The notes below the pieces were generated by a model that worked only from the letters and a program-made list of their open reading frames with translations, was not told the DNA's origin and searched no databases. The position numbers were made by a program, and so were the translations under genes. Shown here piece after piece: positions 17,753 through 26,233 of a DNA stretch of 64,000 bases. Numbering within the stretch: the first letter of the stretch is position 1; each line of letters begins with the position of its first letter. Location of the stretch: positions 124,001 through 188,000 of the forward strand of contig JACKCT010000004.1 of assembly GCA_020633895.1 (NCBI GenBank). The letters run 5' to 3'. This stretch comes from Deltaproteobacteria bacterium (lineage in GTDB: Bacteria > Lernaellota > Lernaellaia > JACKCT01).

Positions 17753-18391
17753 GTGAAAATCTGGTTGGATAGCGCCGATCCGGCGGAGATCAAAAAGGCC
17801 GTGGAAGCGGGGCTGTGCGACGGCGTGACGACCAATCCGTCGCTCATCGCCAAAGCCGGCGGCGACAACGCCACCATCATCCCGAAGATCGTCGAGGTCT
17901 GCGACGCGCCGGTGCTCGCCGAGACGCTGAGCATCGACGCGGACGGCATCGTCTCCGAAGGCAAGGAACTGGCGAAAATCTCCAGCAACGTGGTTGTCAA
18001 GATCCCCATGGCCTGGGACAGCCTGATCGCGGTCAAGCGCCTGAGCCAGGAGGGCATTCCCACGGCGGTGACGCTGATCTTCAACGCCACGCAGGCCCTG
18101 CTCGCCGCCCGGTCCGGCGCCACGTACATCGCGCCGTTCGTCGGCCGCCGGGAGGATATCTCGGAAGAAGGCGCCCAGGCGATCGCCGAGATGGTGGACG
18201 TCTATCAACTGCACGGCTTGCCGACCGAACTGATTGTCGCGTCGATTCGCGGGCCGCTGCAGGTCAAACAGGCCGCGCTGGCCGGGGCCCACGGCGTGAC
18301 CGTGCCCTTCGGCGTGTTGAAGCAAATGGCCGAACATCCCCTCACCGCGGCGGGCATCGCCAAATTCCTGGCCGACGCCGGAAAGGGCTAG
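17753..18391 (+). CDS. tal: Transaldolase/fructose-6-phosphate aldolase family enzyme
   Basis: A short-form transaldolase (about 212 residues) of the TalC/FSA group, acting in the non-oxidative pentose phosphate pathway. Seen: KIWLDSADPAEIKKA at the start, the DGVTTNPSLIAK motif, the Schiff-base Lys in NVVVKIPM (about residue 83), and GATYIAPFVGRREDI. The GTG start is supported by GGAGGAG with five to six bases of spacing. The LPS operon starts 18 bases downstream. Sedoheptulose-7-phosphate, the precursor of LPS heptose, is a substrate of transaldolases, so the linkage may be meaningful. Confidence 0.9.
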   Translation: MKIWLDSADPAEIKKAVEAGLCDGVTTNPSLIAKAGGDNATIIPKIVEVCDAPVLAETLSIDADGIVSEGKELAKISSNVVVKIPMAWDSLIAVKRLSQEGIPTAVTLIFNATQALLAARSGATYIAPFVGRREDISEEGAQAIAEMVDVYQLHGLPTELIVASIRGPLQVKQAALAGAHGVTVPFGVLKQMAEHPLTAAGIAKFLADAGKG

Positions 18392-18409
18392 TCGCGTCGG
18401 CGGCGACCC

Positions 18410-19162
18410 ATGCGCAAGCTCTCCGTCACGATCATCGCCAAGAACGAGGCGGATAACTTGGAGCGATGCCTGACCAGCGTGCGTTTCGCGGACGAGATCG
18501 TGGTGCTGGACTCGGGGAGCACCGACGGGACCGTCGAAATCGCCCGGCGCTTCACCGAGCGCGTGGTCGAGACGGACTGGCCGGGGCACGTGAAGCAAAA
18601 GCAGCGGGCCGTCGACGCCGCGACGCACGACTGGATCCTCTCCCTCGACGCGGATGAAGAGGTAACGCCCGAATTGGCCGACTCCATCCGGGCGGCGCTG
18701 GCCGATCCGAATCCTCCGGACGCGTACGAGCTGACGCGCAAGGTCTATTACCTGGGGCGTTGGATCGAGCACTGCGGGTGGTACCCCGAGTGGCGGGTGC
18801 GCCTTTTCGATCGGCGAAAGGCCCACTGGGGCGGGTACGATCCCCACGATCAGGTCATCTGCGACGGCCGCGTCGCCCGGTTGCGCGGGGATTTGCATCA
18901 TTACTCTTATCGGAACATGACGCACCACCTGTCGCGCATCAACGAATACACGACGATCATGGCCGACGAGTACGCGAAAAAGGGGCGCCGGGCGAGCCTG
19001 GCCGACATGATCTTTCGCCCCGGATTCAACTTCTTCAAGAAGTACATTTTGCAACGCGGATTTCTGGACGGCGCGCCGGGATTCGTCATCTGTGTGCTGG
19101 CGTCGTATTATGTCTTCCTGAAATACGCCAAGCTCTGGGAGAGGCAACGGAGCGCGTCATGA
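18410..19162 (+). CDS. Family 2 glycosyltransferase (LPS core, WaaE/KdtX-like)
   Basis: A 250-residue GT-A-fold enzyme. Starts KLSVTIIAKNEADNLERCL with the donor-binding segment, then VVLDSGSTDGT and the metal-binding LSLDADEEV (DxD-like). WYPEWRVRLFDRRKAHWGG and the later H-rich segment match the WaaE-type LPS core glucosyltransferases. It is first in a series of overlapping genes for LPS core assembly; its stop overlaps the next ATG (ATGA). It should act at the cytoplasmic face of the inner membrane. The sugar transferred is inferred only by family. Confidence 0.88.
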   Translation: MRKLSVTIIAKNEADNLERCLTSVRFADEIVVLDSGSTDGTVEIARRFTERVVETDWPGHVKQKQRAVDAATHDWILSLDADEEVTPELADSIRAALADPNPPDAYELTRKVYYLGRWIEHCGWYPEWRVRLFDRRKAHWGGYDPHDQVICDGRVARLRGDLHHYSYRNMTHHLSRINEYTTIMADEYAKKGRRASLADMIFRPGFNFFKKYILQRGFLDGAPGFVICVLASYYVFLKYAKLWERQRSAS

Positions 19163-20187
19163 GCGAAAACCCCGAACGCGTCCTGATCTTTCAAACCGCC
19201 TATCTGGGCGATGTCGTGTTGACAACGCCGTTGATCCAGGCCGTCCACGACCGCTTTCCCGACGCGGCCATCGACATTGTCGTCCAGCCCCAATGGGCGC
19301 CGATCGTTCAACACCATCGCCATATCCGGCAGGTCATCGCCTACGACAAGCGGGGCGCCGACGAAGGCCTCGGCAACACGATCCGCTTCGCCCGGGAATT
19401 GGCGAAGGAAAAATACGACATCGTCTTTTGCCCCCATCCCAGCTTTCGCAGCGGGCTGATTCTTTTTCTGGCCGGAATCAAAAAGCGCATCGGCTTCGAC
19501 GACAGCAGCGGCCGGTATTTTTACAACACGAAAGTGCATCGCGACACACGGCGGCACGAGGTGCTGCGCATTCTGTCGTTGATGAGCGCCGTCGACGGCA
19601 AAACCGAACCGGCCCCGCCGTTGCACATCGACAGCGATCCGGCCTTCGACCGGGCGGCCTTGATGCGTCGGTGCGGCATTCGTGAAGGCGCCAAGCTGGC
19701 GGGCATTCATCCCGGATCGGTGTGGGCCACCAAGCGTTGGCTGCCGGAACGATTCGGCGAAGTCGCCAAGCACCTGGCCGATTCCTACGACCAGGTGGTG
19801 ATCTTCGGCGGACCGGGCGAGGAAGAATTGGCGACCCAGGTGGCCATCGAGGCCGGCGTGGAACTCGTCAATCTGGCGGGTCGGCTGGCGTTGGACGAAC
19901 TGATCGTCGCCATTTCCGCGATGAATCTTTTTGTCACCAACGATTCCGGGCCCATGCACATCGCGTCGGCGTTCGGCGTGCCGGTGGTGGCGGTGTTCGG
20001 GTCGACGGTGCCGCGCCTGGGCTATGCCCCATGGGGCGAGAAATCCAGCGTCGTGGAAATCGACCTGTCCTGCCGCCCCTGCGGCCCTCACGGCCATCAG
20101 GTCTGTCCCCTGGACCACTTCAAATGCATGCGTGAAATCACGGCCGCCATGGTCCTCGAGGCGTGCGCCGCGTTCGCGGTGGAGTAA
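19159..20187 (+). CDS. waaF: LPS heptosyltransferase (GT9, WaaF-like)
   Basis: A family 9 glycosyltransferase that adds ADP-heptose residues to the LPS inner core. Seen: VLIFQTAYLGDVVLTTPLIQA at the N-terminus, DIVFCPHPSFRSGLI, KKRIGFD, IHPGSVWATKRWLPERFGE, and the donor-site motif TNDSGPMHIASAFGVP. The C-terminal CRPCGPHGHQVCPLDHFKCM has clustered Cys seen in many GT9 proteins. 342 residues. It overlaps the genes upstream by four bases and is one base from the next. Assignment as heptosyltransferase II rather than I rests on similarity of the N-terminal pattern. Confidence 0.88.
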   Translation: MSENPERVLIFQTAYLGDVVLTTPLIQAVHDRFPDAAIDIVVQPQWAPIVQHHRHIRQVIAYDKRGADEGLGNTIRFARELAKEKYDIVFCPHPSFRSGLILFLAGIKKRIGFDDSSGRYFYNTKVHRDTRRHEVLRILSLMSAVDGKTEPAPPLHIDSDPAFDRAALMRRCGIREGAKLAGIHPGSVWATKRWLPERFGEVAKHLADSYDQVVIFGGPGEEELATQVAIEAGVELVNLAGRLALDELIVAISAMNLFVTNDSGPMHIASAFGVPVVAVFGSTVPRLGYAPWGEKSSVVEIDLSCRPCGPHGHQVCPLDHFKCMREITAAMVLEACAAFAVE

Positions 20188-20188
20188 G

Positions 20189-21232
20189 ATGGCCTCGCCG
20201 TCCATTCTGATCGTCAAGCTCGGCGCCGTCGGGGACTGCGTGCATACGCTCTATGCCTTGCGGGCGCTGCGCGAACACTACCCGGACGCACGCATCGGAT
20301 GGGTCGTCGAAGCCAAGACGAGCGCGGTTGTCGACGGGCACCCGGACCTGGACGAAGTCATCGTCTTCCCCCGCAAGCAGATCAGTATGTCGGTCAAAGC
20401 CGGTGAATGGGGCGAGGCGAGGCGGCGTTTGGCGGCTTTTCGCCGTGAACTGCGCGCGAAGAAGTACGATGTCGCGATCGATTTTCAGAATCTTTTCAAG
20501 AGCGGTCTGGTGACATGGTTTTCCGGCGCGACGACGCGCATCGGTTTTCGCAAGATTCGCGAGGCAAATTTCCTGTTTACAAATCAGCGCATTGACGCCT
20601 CGAACGTTTCCCACGCGATCGAAAAGTACTTCGCCTTGCTGGCGCCCCTTGGCGTACGCGGGATTCCCGGCGGCGTTGGAATGAAGATCCGGGACGAGGA
20701 CAAAGTTGTCGCGGATGAGTATTTCAAAGCCCACAGCCTTGTGGGCGTGCCCGTCGTGGCGGTAAATCCCGGCGCGAGTTGGGTCAACAAGATGCTCCCG
20801 GCGGCGGAATATGCTCGGGCGATTGATCGTCTGCAGGACGCCGGAGCGAAATGCGTTTTGATCTGGGGGCCGGGGGAGGAATCGCTGGTCGTCGATGTGA
20901 CCAACGACTGCGAGACTGAACCCCTGGTCGCCCCGGCGACGAATTTGAAAGAGTTGTCCTATTTCCTCTCGCGCTGTGCCGCGTACCTGGGCAACGATTC
21001 CGGTCCGATGCACATGGCAGCGATGGCAGGGTGCGCCGTCGTGGTTCCCTTCGGGCCGTCGGACCCGCGACGTGTCGGGCCGTGGAGCGACAAGGGCGAA
21101 CCGGTGACGATCGATCTGCCGTGCCGCCCCTGCTGGCGTAAAACGTGTTTTCAGCCCCGTCGCTATTGCCTGGACGACATCTCCGGCGAACTGCTGGCGG
21201 AAAACGTCAGCAAATTGTTGGAGTTGTCGTGA
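20189..21232 (+). CDS. Second LPS heptosyltransferase (GT9, WaaC-like)
   Basis: 347 residues. Starts ILIVKLGAVGDCVHTLYALRALREHYPDARIGWVVE-type sequence, matching heptosyltransferase I-like GT9 enzymes. Seen: DEVIVFPRK, IDFQNLFKSGLV, TRIGF, VNPGASWVNKMLP, and the donor motif GNDSGPMHMAAMAG. The C-terminus again has a Cys cluster (CRPCWRKTCF). It is sandwiched between the first heptosyltransferase and a GT4, with one-base and four-base junctions. Together with the heptose kinase at the end of the operon it shows a heptose-containing core. Confidence 0.87.
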   Translation: MASPSILIVKLGAVGDCVHTLYALRALREHYPDARIGWVVEAKTSAVVDGHPDLDEVIVFPRKQISMSVKAGEWGEARRRLAAFRRELRAKKYDVAIDFQNLFKSGLVTWFSGATTRIGFRKIREANFLFTNQRIDASNVSHAIEKYFALLAPLGVRGIPGGVGMKIRDEDKVVADEYFKAHSLVGVPVVAVNPGASWVNKMLPAAEYARAIDRLQDAGAKCVLIWGPGEESLVVDVTNDCETEPLVAPATNLKELSYFLSRCAAYLGNDSGPMHMAAMAGCAVVVPFGPSDPRRVGPWSDKGEPVTIDLPCRPCWRKTCFQPRRYCLDDISGELLAENVSKLLELS

Positions 21233-22356
21233 AGGTGCTGGAACTTCTCGCCTCGCGGCATTTCACGGGCCCGGCCGAGCCGATATTGCATCTGATGTCC
21301 GGTCTCTCCGCTCGCGGTCACGAGGTGCATTTCGCGCATACGCAGCAGCCGCCGGGGACGCTGGCCGATAAAGTTCCGCCGGTAATTGTCGTGCATAAGG
21401 ACGTCCGCCTCGAACGCAAGGGTCTCGTGCTGCCGGGGCAGTTGGCGGATCGGAGGCGCCTGGCTTTGGCAATGGCCGGGGATGGTCGATGGATCGTGCA
21501 TGTGCATACGAGTCATGACCACTGGACCGGCCTGCTGCTCAAACGGCGCTTGGGTCGGCGCTGTGTGCTGATTCGTAGCGTCCACGAATCGCGTGTCGCG
21601 AAACGACGCTTGGGCGACGTGCCGCTCTTCGGCGCGGTCGACGGCACGATTGCGGTGAGCGAGGCGATGAAGGCGAAACTGGTGGAGGCCTACGACCTGC
21701 CGCCCGAGCGTGTCGCCGTGGTAAGGGGCGCGGTCGATCACGAGATGTTTCGCCCCAATCTCCCGACGGAGGCTATTCTGGCGGAAATCGACGCGGCGCC
21801 CGGCGATCCATTGATCGGAATCGTCAGTCGCATCAAGCCGGGACGTGGGCACGAACTGCTGGCGGAAGTTTTCGCCCCGCTGGCGTCGGAATTTCCGAAC
21901 GCGAAGCTCCTGATTGTCGGTCGCGGCGAAGGGAAGGACGCGCTGGTCGCGAAGGTCGCAGCGATGGGTCTCGAAGGGCAGGTGCGTTTTCTCGGCTATC
22001 GGCGGGACGACCTGCCGAATATCCTCAACGCGATGCGCGCGAAAGTGCTACTGGGCGAGGGGAGCGACGGCACCTGCCGCGCGGCGTTGGAAGCGATGGC
22101 GTGCGGCACGCCGGTGATCGCGTCAGCGGTGGGATCGTTGAAGGAAAACATCCTCGACGGTGAAACGGGGACGCTGGTGGAGCCCGGGAAACGGGATGCC
22201 CTGACGGCCGCGATGCGTGCGTATATCGAGGATTCGCGACTCTCGGAAACGCAAGGCGCCGCCGCTCGCGCGCGGGTGGAATACGTCTTCACTGTCGACG
22301 CGATGGTGCGTCAGGTGGAAGAGTTCTTTCAGTCGACCCTGGATGCGACGTCATGA
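21229..22356 (+). CDS. Family 4 glycosyltransferase (GT-B), LPS operon
   Basis: 375 residues from a GTG that overlaps the previous stop (GTGA). A GT-B enzyme: N-terminal acceptor domain with HFTGPAEPILHLMSGLSARGHEV, and C-terminal donor domain with IGIVSRIKPGRGHELL, LLIVGRGEG, and the E-x7-E-like GSDGTCRAALEAMACGTPVIAS. The last segment (VGSLKENILDGETGTLVEPG) is typical of GT4. It probably extends the LPS core or O-chain. The sugar specificity cannot be read. Confidence 0.88.
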   Translation: MKVLELLASRHFTGPAEPILHLMSGLSARGHEVHFAHTQQPPGTLADKVPPVIVVHKDVRLERKGLVLPGQLADRRRLALAMAGDGRWIVHVHTSHDHWTGLLLKRRLGRRCVLIRSVHESRVAKRRLGDVPLFGAVDGTIAVSEAMKAKLVEAYDLPPERVAVVRGAVDHEMFRPNLPTEAILAEIDAAPGDPLIGIVSRIKPGRGHELLAEVFAPLASEFPNAKLLIVGRGEGKDALVAKVAAMGLEGQVRFLGYRRDDLPNILNAMRAKVLLGEGSDGTCRAALEAMACGTPVIASAVGSLKENILDGETGTLVEPGKRDALTAAMRAYIEDSRLSETQGAAARARVEYVFTVDAMVRQVEEFFQSTLDATS

Positions 22357-23579
22357 CGTACGACGAAAAAATCCGACGCTTGGAACAGGTCGAGCAGATC
22401 GGCATCGTGGCGTACGCCGCGTGCCTGCCGATTTCGATCAGCGGCGGCCAGATCGCCTTGGGCGTCTTGATCGCGGCGGCCGTCGCGCGGGTCGCGCTGA
22501 CGCGGCGCTGGACTTTACGCGCCATGGACGTCGCTCTCGGCGCGTTCCTCCTCTGGACCCTCATCACCGTGCCGTTCTCCCTGGACCCCGCGCTCTCAAT
22601 GCAAAAGGTCGGGCGAATCTGGATTCATCTGGCGTGGTTCGCGCTGATTTCGGCGGCGACGTCGTGGGTCGTGATCCGACGCGCAATGACGGCGCTGATG
22701 ATCTCGTCGGCGTTCATCGGCGTGTACGGCATCGCCCAACATCTCTTCGGCCCGGCGGTGCCGCGATTCCTCGTGCCCGACGTGCGCCTGTGGCAGCCCA
22801 CCGGAGGTTACTACCACGCCGTCGGCCTGTTCGATCACCATCTGACCTACGGCAACACGCTCCTGATCTGCATCGCGGCCGGGGTCGGCTTTTTCTTCAC
22901 ACAGCACGGACGCAAGCGCGTCGGCGTCGGCGTCGCGCTGCTGCTCACCTTCAGCGGCATGATTTTCAGCTACGCGCGAAGCGTCTGGATGGCGTTCGCC
23001 GCGCTGGTGGCGGCGTTCGGATATCTGAAAGGCCGCCGTGTGCTGGCGGTATTGGCGGGCGTCAGCCTGACGCTGGGGTTGCTGGCCATGACCGTCTCGC
23101 CGACATTGCGCGAACGCATGGGCAGCGCCTTCAAGGTCGGCAAAAACATCGAACGAATCTACCTTTGGAAAACGTCCGTCGACATGGCCCGCGATCACCC
23201 GATCACCGGCATCGGTCCCGGCGTCTATCGCACCGTCGTCGACGAATATCGGGAGGGCTACAACGTCCATTGGACCACGAAGAGCCACGCCCACAATTCG
23301 TTCCTAATGGCGGCGGCCGAGTCGGGATGGCCGGCGATGGCGTTGTTTATCGGGATCTTCGCGGCGGCGATCTATCCGTTGGTCCGATACATGGCGAGCA
23401 GCGACGGCGCATCCGCGGGATATTCCATGGCGGCGGCGGGCTTGGCGGGGATCGTCGCCTTTGCCACGGCGGGACTTTTTCAGCATAATTTCGGCGATTC
23501 TGAAGTGGCGATGACGTTTTGGTTTTTTGTCGCGGCCGTGCGTCGCGCTGTGGAGTTCAATGACTTCTCCGGCAACTGA
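22353..23579 (+). CDS. O-antigen ligase/polymerase family membrane protein (WaaL/Wzy-like)
   Basis: 408 residues with about ten to twelve predicted membrane helices. The Wzy_C-type region is visible: FSYARSVWMAF, a large periplasmic loop with RMGSAFKVGKNIERIYLWKTS, then DHPITGIGPGVYRTV and SHAHNSFLMAAAESG. These are the usual Arg and His positions of O-antigen ligases. It joins O-chain or an outer sugar to lipid A-core in the periplasm. Placement after the core glycosyltransferases favours ligase over polymerase. It overlaps the GT4 gene by four bases (ATGA). Confidence 0.85.
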   Translation: MTYDEKIRRLEQVEQIGIVAYAACLPISISGGQIALGVLIAAAVARVALTRRWTLRAMDVALGAFLLWTLITVPFSLDPALSMQKVGRIWIHLAWFALISAATSWVVIRRAMTALMISSAFIGVYGIAQHLFGPAVPRFLVPDVRLWQPTGGYYHAVGLFDHHLTYGNTLLICIAAGVGFFFTQHGRKRVGVGVALLLTFSGMIFSYARSVWMAFAALVAAFGYLKGRRVLAVLAGVSLTLGLLAMTVSPTLRERMGSAFKVGKNIERIYLWKTSVDMARDHPITGIGPGVYRTVVDEYREGYNVHWTTKSHAHNSFLMAAAESGWPAMALFIGIFAAAIYPLVRYMASSDGASAGYSMAAAGLAGIVAFATAGLFQHNFGDSEVAMTFWFFVAAVRRAVEFNDFSGN

Positions 23580-23586
23580 GGCACCG

Positions 23587-24591
23587 ATGATCAAAGGCAA
23601 TCGTGAGCAGCTTTTGAAGCTGGTCGACGCGTTCCCCGGCCACAAGGTGATGGTCGTCGGCGACGTGATGATGGACGAGTTTATCTGGGGCAGCGTTTCG
23701 CGGATCAGCCCCGAGGCGCCGGTCCCGGTGGTTCAGGTGGACAAGGAAGAACGTCGCCTGGGCGGCGCGGCCAACGTGGCGCGCAACCTGATCGACATGT
23801 CCGCCGAAGTGGTGCTGGCGGGCGTCATCGGAGACGACCCCACGGCCGATCTGCTACGGGAAGCGGCGCGCCAGGGCGGGGTGGATGACTCGTGTCTGCT
23901 GACTGAAATCGGTCGGCCCACAACCGTTAAAACGCGGGTCATCGCCCATAACCAGCAGGTGGTGCGTTACGACCGGGAAAGCGTCGACGCGCTGCCGTCC
24001 GAGCTTTACGGGCGCCTGCTCGAGCGCATCGAGGAGCGGGCCACGGAATTGGAAGCGGTCATCGTCTCGGACTACGGCAAGGGGGTCATCGGGCCGTATT
24101 TGATGGACGGACTGCGGAGTCTGGCAACGAAATACGAATTCGTGATCGTCGTCGATCCCAAGATCCGCAACAGCGCGACGTACCACGACACCGATCTGGT
24201 GACGCCCAATCACCATGAAGCCGGCGAACTGGTCGGGCGCAAGCTGCCCAACGAGGACGCCGCCGTCGAAAAAGCGGGGCAGGAAATCCTGGAAAGCCTG
24301 CGGCTCAAGAGCTTGCTGATCACCCGCGCCGCCCTGGGCATGACGCTGTTCCGGCCGAATCAGGAGCCGGAGCATTTCCCCACGGTTGCCCGACAGGTCT
24401 TCGACGTCACCGGCGCCGGTGACTCGGTCATCGCCGCGACGACCCTCGCCAAAATCTCCGGCGGCGATTGGCGCGAGGCGGCGTCCATTGCCAACTACGC
24501 GGCCGGCGTGGTTGTCGGAAAGATCGGCACGGCGACGGCGACGTTGGACGAGTTGCGGGAGGCCATGGGACGTCGCCCGGAGACGGCCTAA
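23587..24591 (+). CDS. rfaE1: D-glycero-beta-D-manno-heptose-7-phosphate kinase
   Basis: A PfkB-family sugar kinase of ADP-heptose synthesis. Seen: VMVVGDVMMDEFIWGSVSRISPEAPVPVV at the start (typical of HldE/RfaE), GGAANVARNL, VSDYGKGVI, and the anion hole in VFDVTGAGDSVIA. It ends after the kinase domain, so the cytidylyltransferase half found in fused HldE is absent and must be encoded elsewhere as a separate gene. GAGG five bases upstream supports the ATG; another ATG at 23560, inside the previous gene, also has a fair site. It is last in the LPS operon, before a terminator. Confidence 0.92.
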   Translation: MIKGNREQLLKLVDAFPGHKVMVVGDVMMDEFIWGSVSRISPEAPVPVVQVDKEERRLGGAANVARNLIDMSAEVVLAGVIGDDPTADLLREAARQGGVDDSCLLTEIGRPTTVKTRVIAHNQQVVRYDRESVDALPSELYGRLLERIEERATELEAVIVSDYGKGVIGPYLMDGLRSLATKYEFVIVVDPKIRNSATYHDTDLVTPNHHEAGELVGRKLPNEDAAVEKAGQEILESLRLKSLLITRAALGMTLFRPNQEPEHFPTVARQVFDVTGAGDSVIAATTLAKISGGDWREAASIANYAAGVVVGKIGTATATLDELREAMGRRPETA

Positions 24592-24687
24592 GCGAAACGC
24601 GGAAAAACTCGCGTTATCGCAGGATGTTTTTCCCCGCCAATTCCCATCGGCTTGACCGACCATCCACAACCTCGCACAATTCCCTCA

Positions 24688-24717
24688 CCCCCCGATATCG
24701 GCGGGGCGTTTTCTTTT
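24688..24717 (+). terminator. Rho-independent terminator ending the LPS operon
   Basis: Near-perfect hairpin of ACCCCCCGAT and ATCGGCGGGG with one bulged C, followed by GCGTTTTCTTTT. It lies about 100 bases after the kinase stop and immediately before the yicC start. Confidence 0.75.
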
Positions 24718-24735
24718 CCCGAGATGGGGCACTGG

Positions 24736-25617
24736 ATGAGCATTCACAGCATGACCGGATTCGGGCGCGGGCAGGCCAAGGTGGGCGACCACATGGTCAG
24801 TTGCGACATCCGGTCGGTCAACAATCGCTTTTTGGACCTGAATATCCGCCTGCCGCGCAGCTTCATGCCCTTGGAAAACAAGGTGCGGGAAGTGATTTCC
24901 GCGACGATCAGCCGGGGACGACTGGACATCTTCATCAACGTCGAAGCCCCGGCCTCGTCCACGACGGAAGTGCGTTTCGACGCTGCTCTGGCGCAGCAAT
25001 ACCTTGATATCACCAAGAAAGCTCAGAAGCGCCTGGGGCTGTCCGACCCGATCACAACCAAGGACATTTTGCTCAAGCAAGGCGTACTGACCGTGGTCGA
25101 AAAACTGGAGGACGCCGATTCCATCTGGCCCGGCTTGGAGGCGGCGCTGAATAAGGCGCTGGCGGCCCTGGTGCGGATGCGTAAACGGGAAGGGCAGACG
25201 CTCAAAAAAGAGATGCTGCGTCTGCTCAAGGACCTGGCCGCGACCGCCGGCGAGATGGAAAAACAAATCCCCGTCGTGACCGAGGCCACCCGGGAGCGCG
25301 CCACCAAGAAGATCAACGATCTGGTGGCGACGCCGGGCGTGGATCCCAATCGCCTGGAGCAGGAAATCGCGTTTTATGTCACCCGCTCGGACGTGACCGA
25401 GGAAGTCGCGCGGCTGCGTTCCCATCTGGACGAGCTGGCCGTGGTGCTCAAAGGCGAAGGACCGATGGGCAAGAAGGTCGATTTCCTGTTGCAGGAGACA
25501 AACCGGGAGATCACGACCTTCGGGAATAAAATGCAAAGCGGCGAGGTCTCCAAGCTGATTGTCGCCGCCAAGGCCCTGACCGAGAAACTGCGCGAGCAGA
25601 CGCAGAACCTGGAGTAA
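24736..25617 (+). CDS. yicC: YicC-family endoribonuclease
   Basis: About 293 residues. Starts MSIHSMTGFGRGQAKVGD, the hallmark N-terminus of the YicC/YloC family, with VNNRFLDLNIRLPRSF and the C-terminal GPMGKKVDFLLQETNREI-type motif. E. coli YicC is an endoribonuclease linked to sRNA decay. The gene is commonly next to gmk in many bacteria, as here (four bases apart). The start is set by the conserved N-terminus; in-frame ATGs upstream would read through the terminator. Confidence 0.92.
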   Translation: MSIHSMTGFGRGQAKVGDHMVSCDIRSVNNRFLDLNIRLPRSFMPLENKVREVISATISRGRLDIFINVEAPASSTTEVRFDAALAQQYLDITKKAQKRLGLSDPITTKDILLKQGVLTVVEKLEDADSIWPGLEAALNKALAALVRMRKREGQTLKKEMLRLLKDLAATAGEMEKQIPVVTEATRERATKKINDLVATPGVDPNRLEQEIAFYVTRSDVTEEVARLRSHLDELAVVLKGEGPMGKKVDFLLQETNREITTFGNKMQSGEVSKLIVAAKALTEKLREQTQNLE

Positions 25618-25621
25618 TCCC

Positions 25622-26233
25622 GTGTCCGAGGTGCCGACGTCCGTCTTCGTCATCAGCGCTCCGTCCGGCGCCGGGAAGACCAGCCTGTGCCGCCGCCTGG
25701 TGGCCGAAGTCGAGCACCTGCGCTTCTCCACCAGCCACACCACCCGCGCCCCTCGGGAGGACGAGATCGACGGCGCGGATTACCATTTCATCGACAAAGC
25801 GCGTTTTCAGGCCATGATCCAGGACAAGCAGTTCGCCGAGTGGGCGCAAATCCACGAGAACTACTACGGAACGGCGAAATCCGAACTCACGGCGGCCGAA
25901 GAGCACGGTGACGACCTGCTGCTGGATATCGAAGGGCAAGGGGCCCAACAAATCCGCGAGACATGGCCCGATTCCGTGCATATCTTTATCACGGTGCCGA
26001 GTTTAGAGGTGTTGCGACGGCGGTTGACCGAACGCAACACCAACTCGGAGGAAGAAATCGACCGTCGCGTGGCCAACGCCAAGCGGGAGATCGCGTTTAT
26101 GCCCCAGTACGATTTCGTGGTTGTCAACGACGACCTGGACGAGGCCCTGGCGGCTCTCAAATCGATCGTGCTGGCCGAGCGTCGGCGCACCCGCCGTGTT
26201 TTGCCCGCCTTGCCGGAGGATCTGCGTCCGTAG
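25622..26233 (+). CDS. gmk: Guanylate kinase
   Basis: Phosphorylates GMP to GDP. 203 residues from a GTG start. Seen: P-loop in VISAPSGAGKTSLCRRL, the GMP-binding region TTRAPREDEIDGADYHFI, EWAQIHENYYGTAKSEL, and LLLDIEGQGAQQI. The length and order are normal for the family. It sits between yicC and the (p)ppGpp enzyme, with a directly abutting junction at both sides, an arrangement seen in many Proteobacteria. rpoZ, often between gmk and spoT, is missing here. Confidence 0.95.
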   Translation: MSEVPTSVFVISAPSGAGKTSLCRRLVAEVEHLRFSTSHTTRAPREDEIDGADYHFIDKARFQAMIQDKQFAEWAQIHENYYGTAKSELTAAEEHGDDLLLDIEGQGAQQIRETWPDSVHIFITVPSLEVLRRRLTERNTNSEEEIDRRVANAKREIAFMPQYDFVVVNDDLDEALAALKSIVLAERRRTRRVLPALPEDLRP

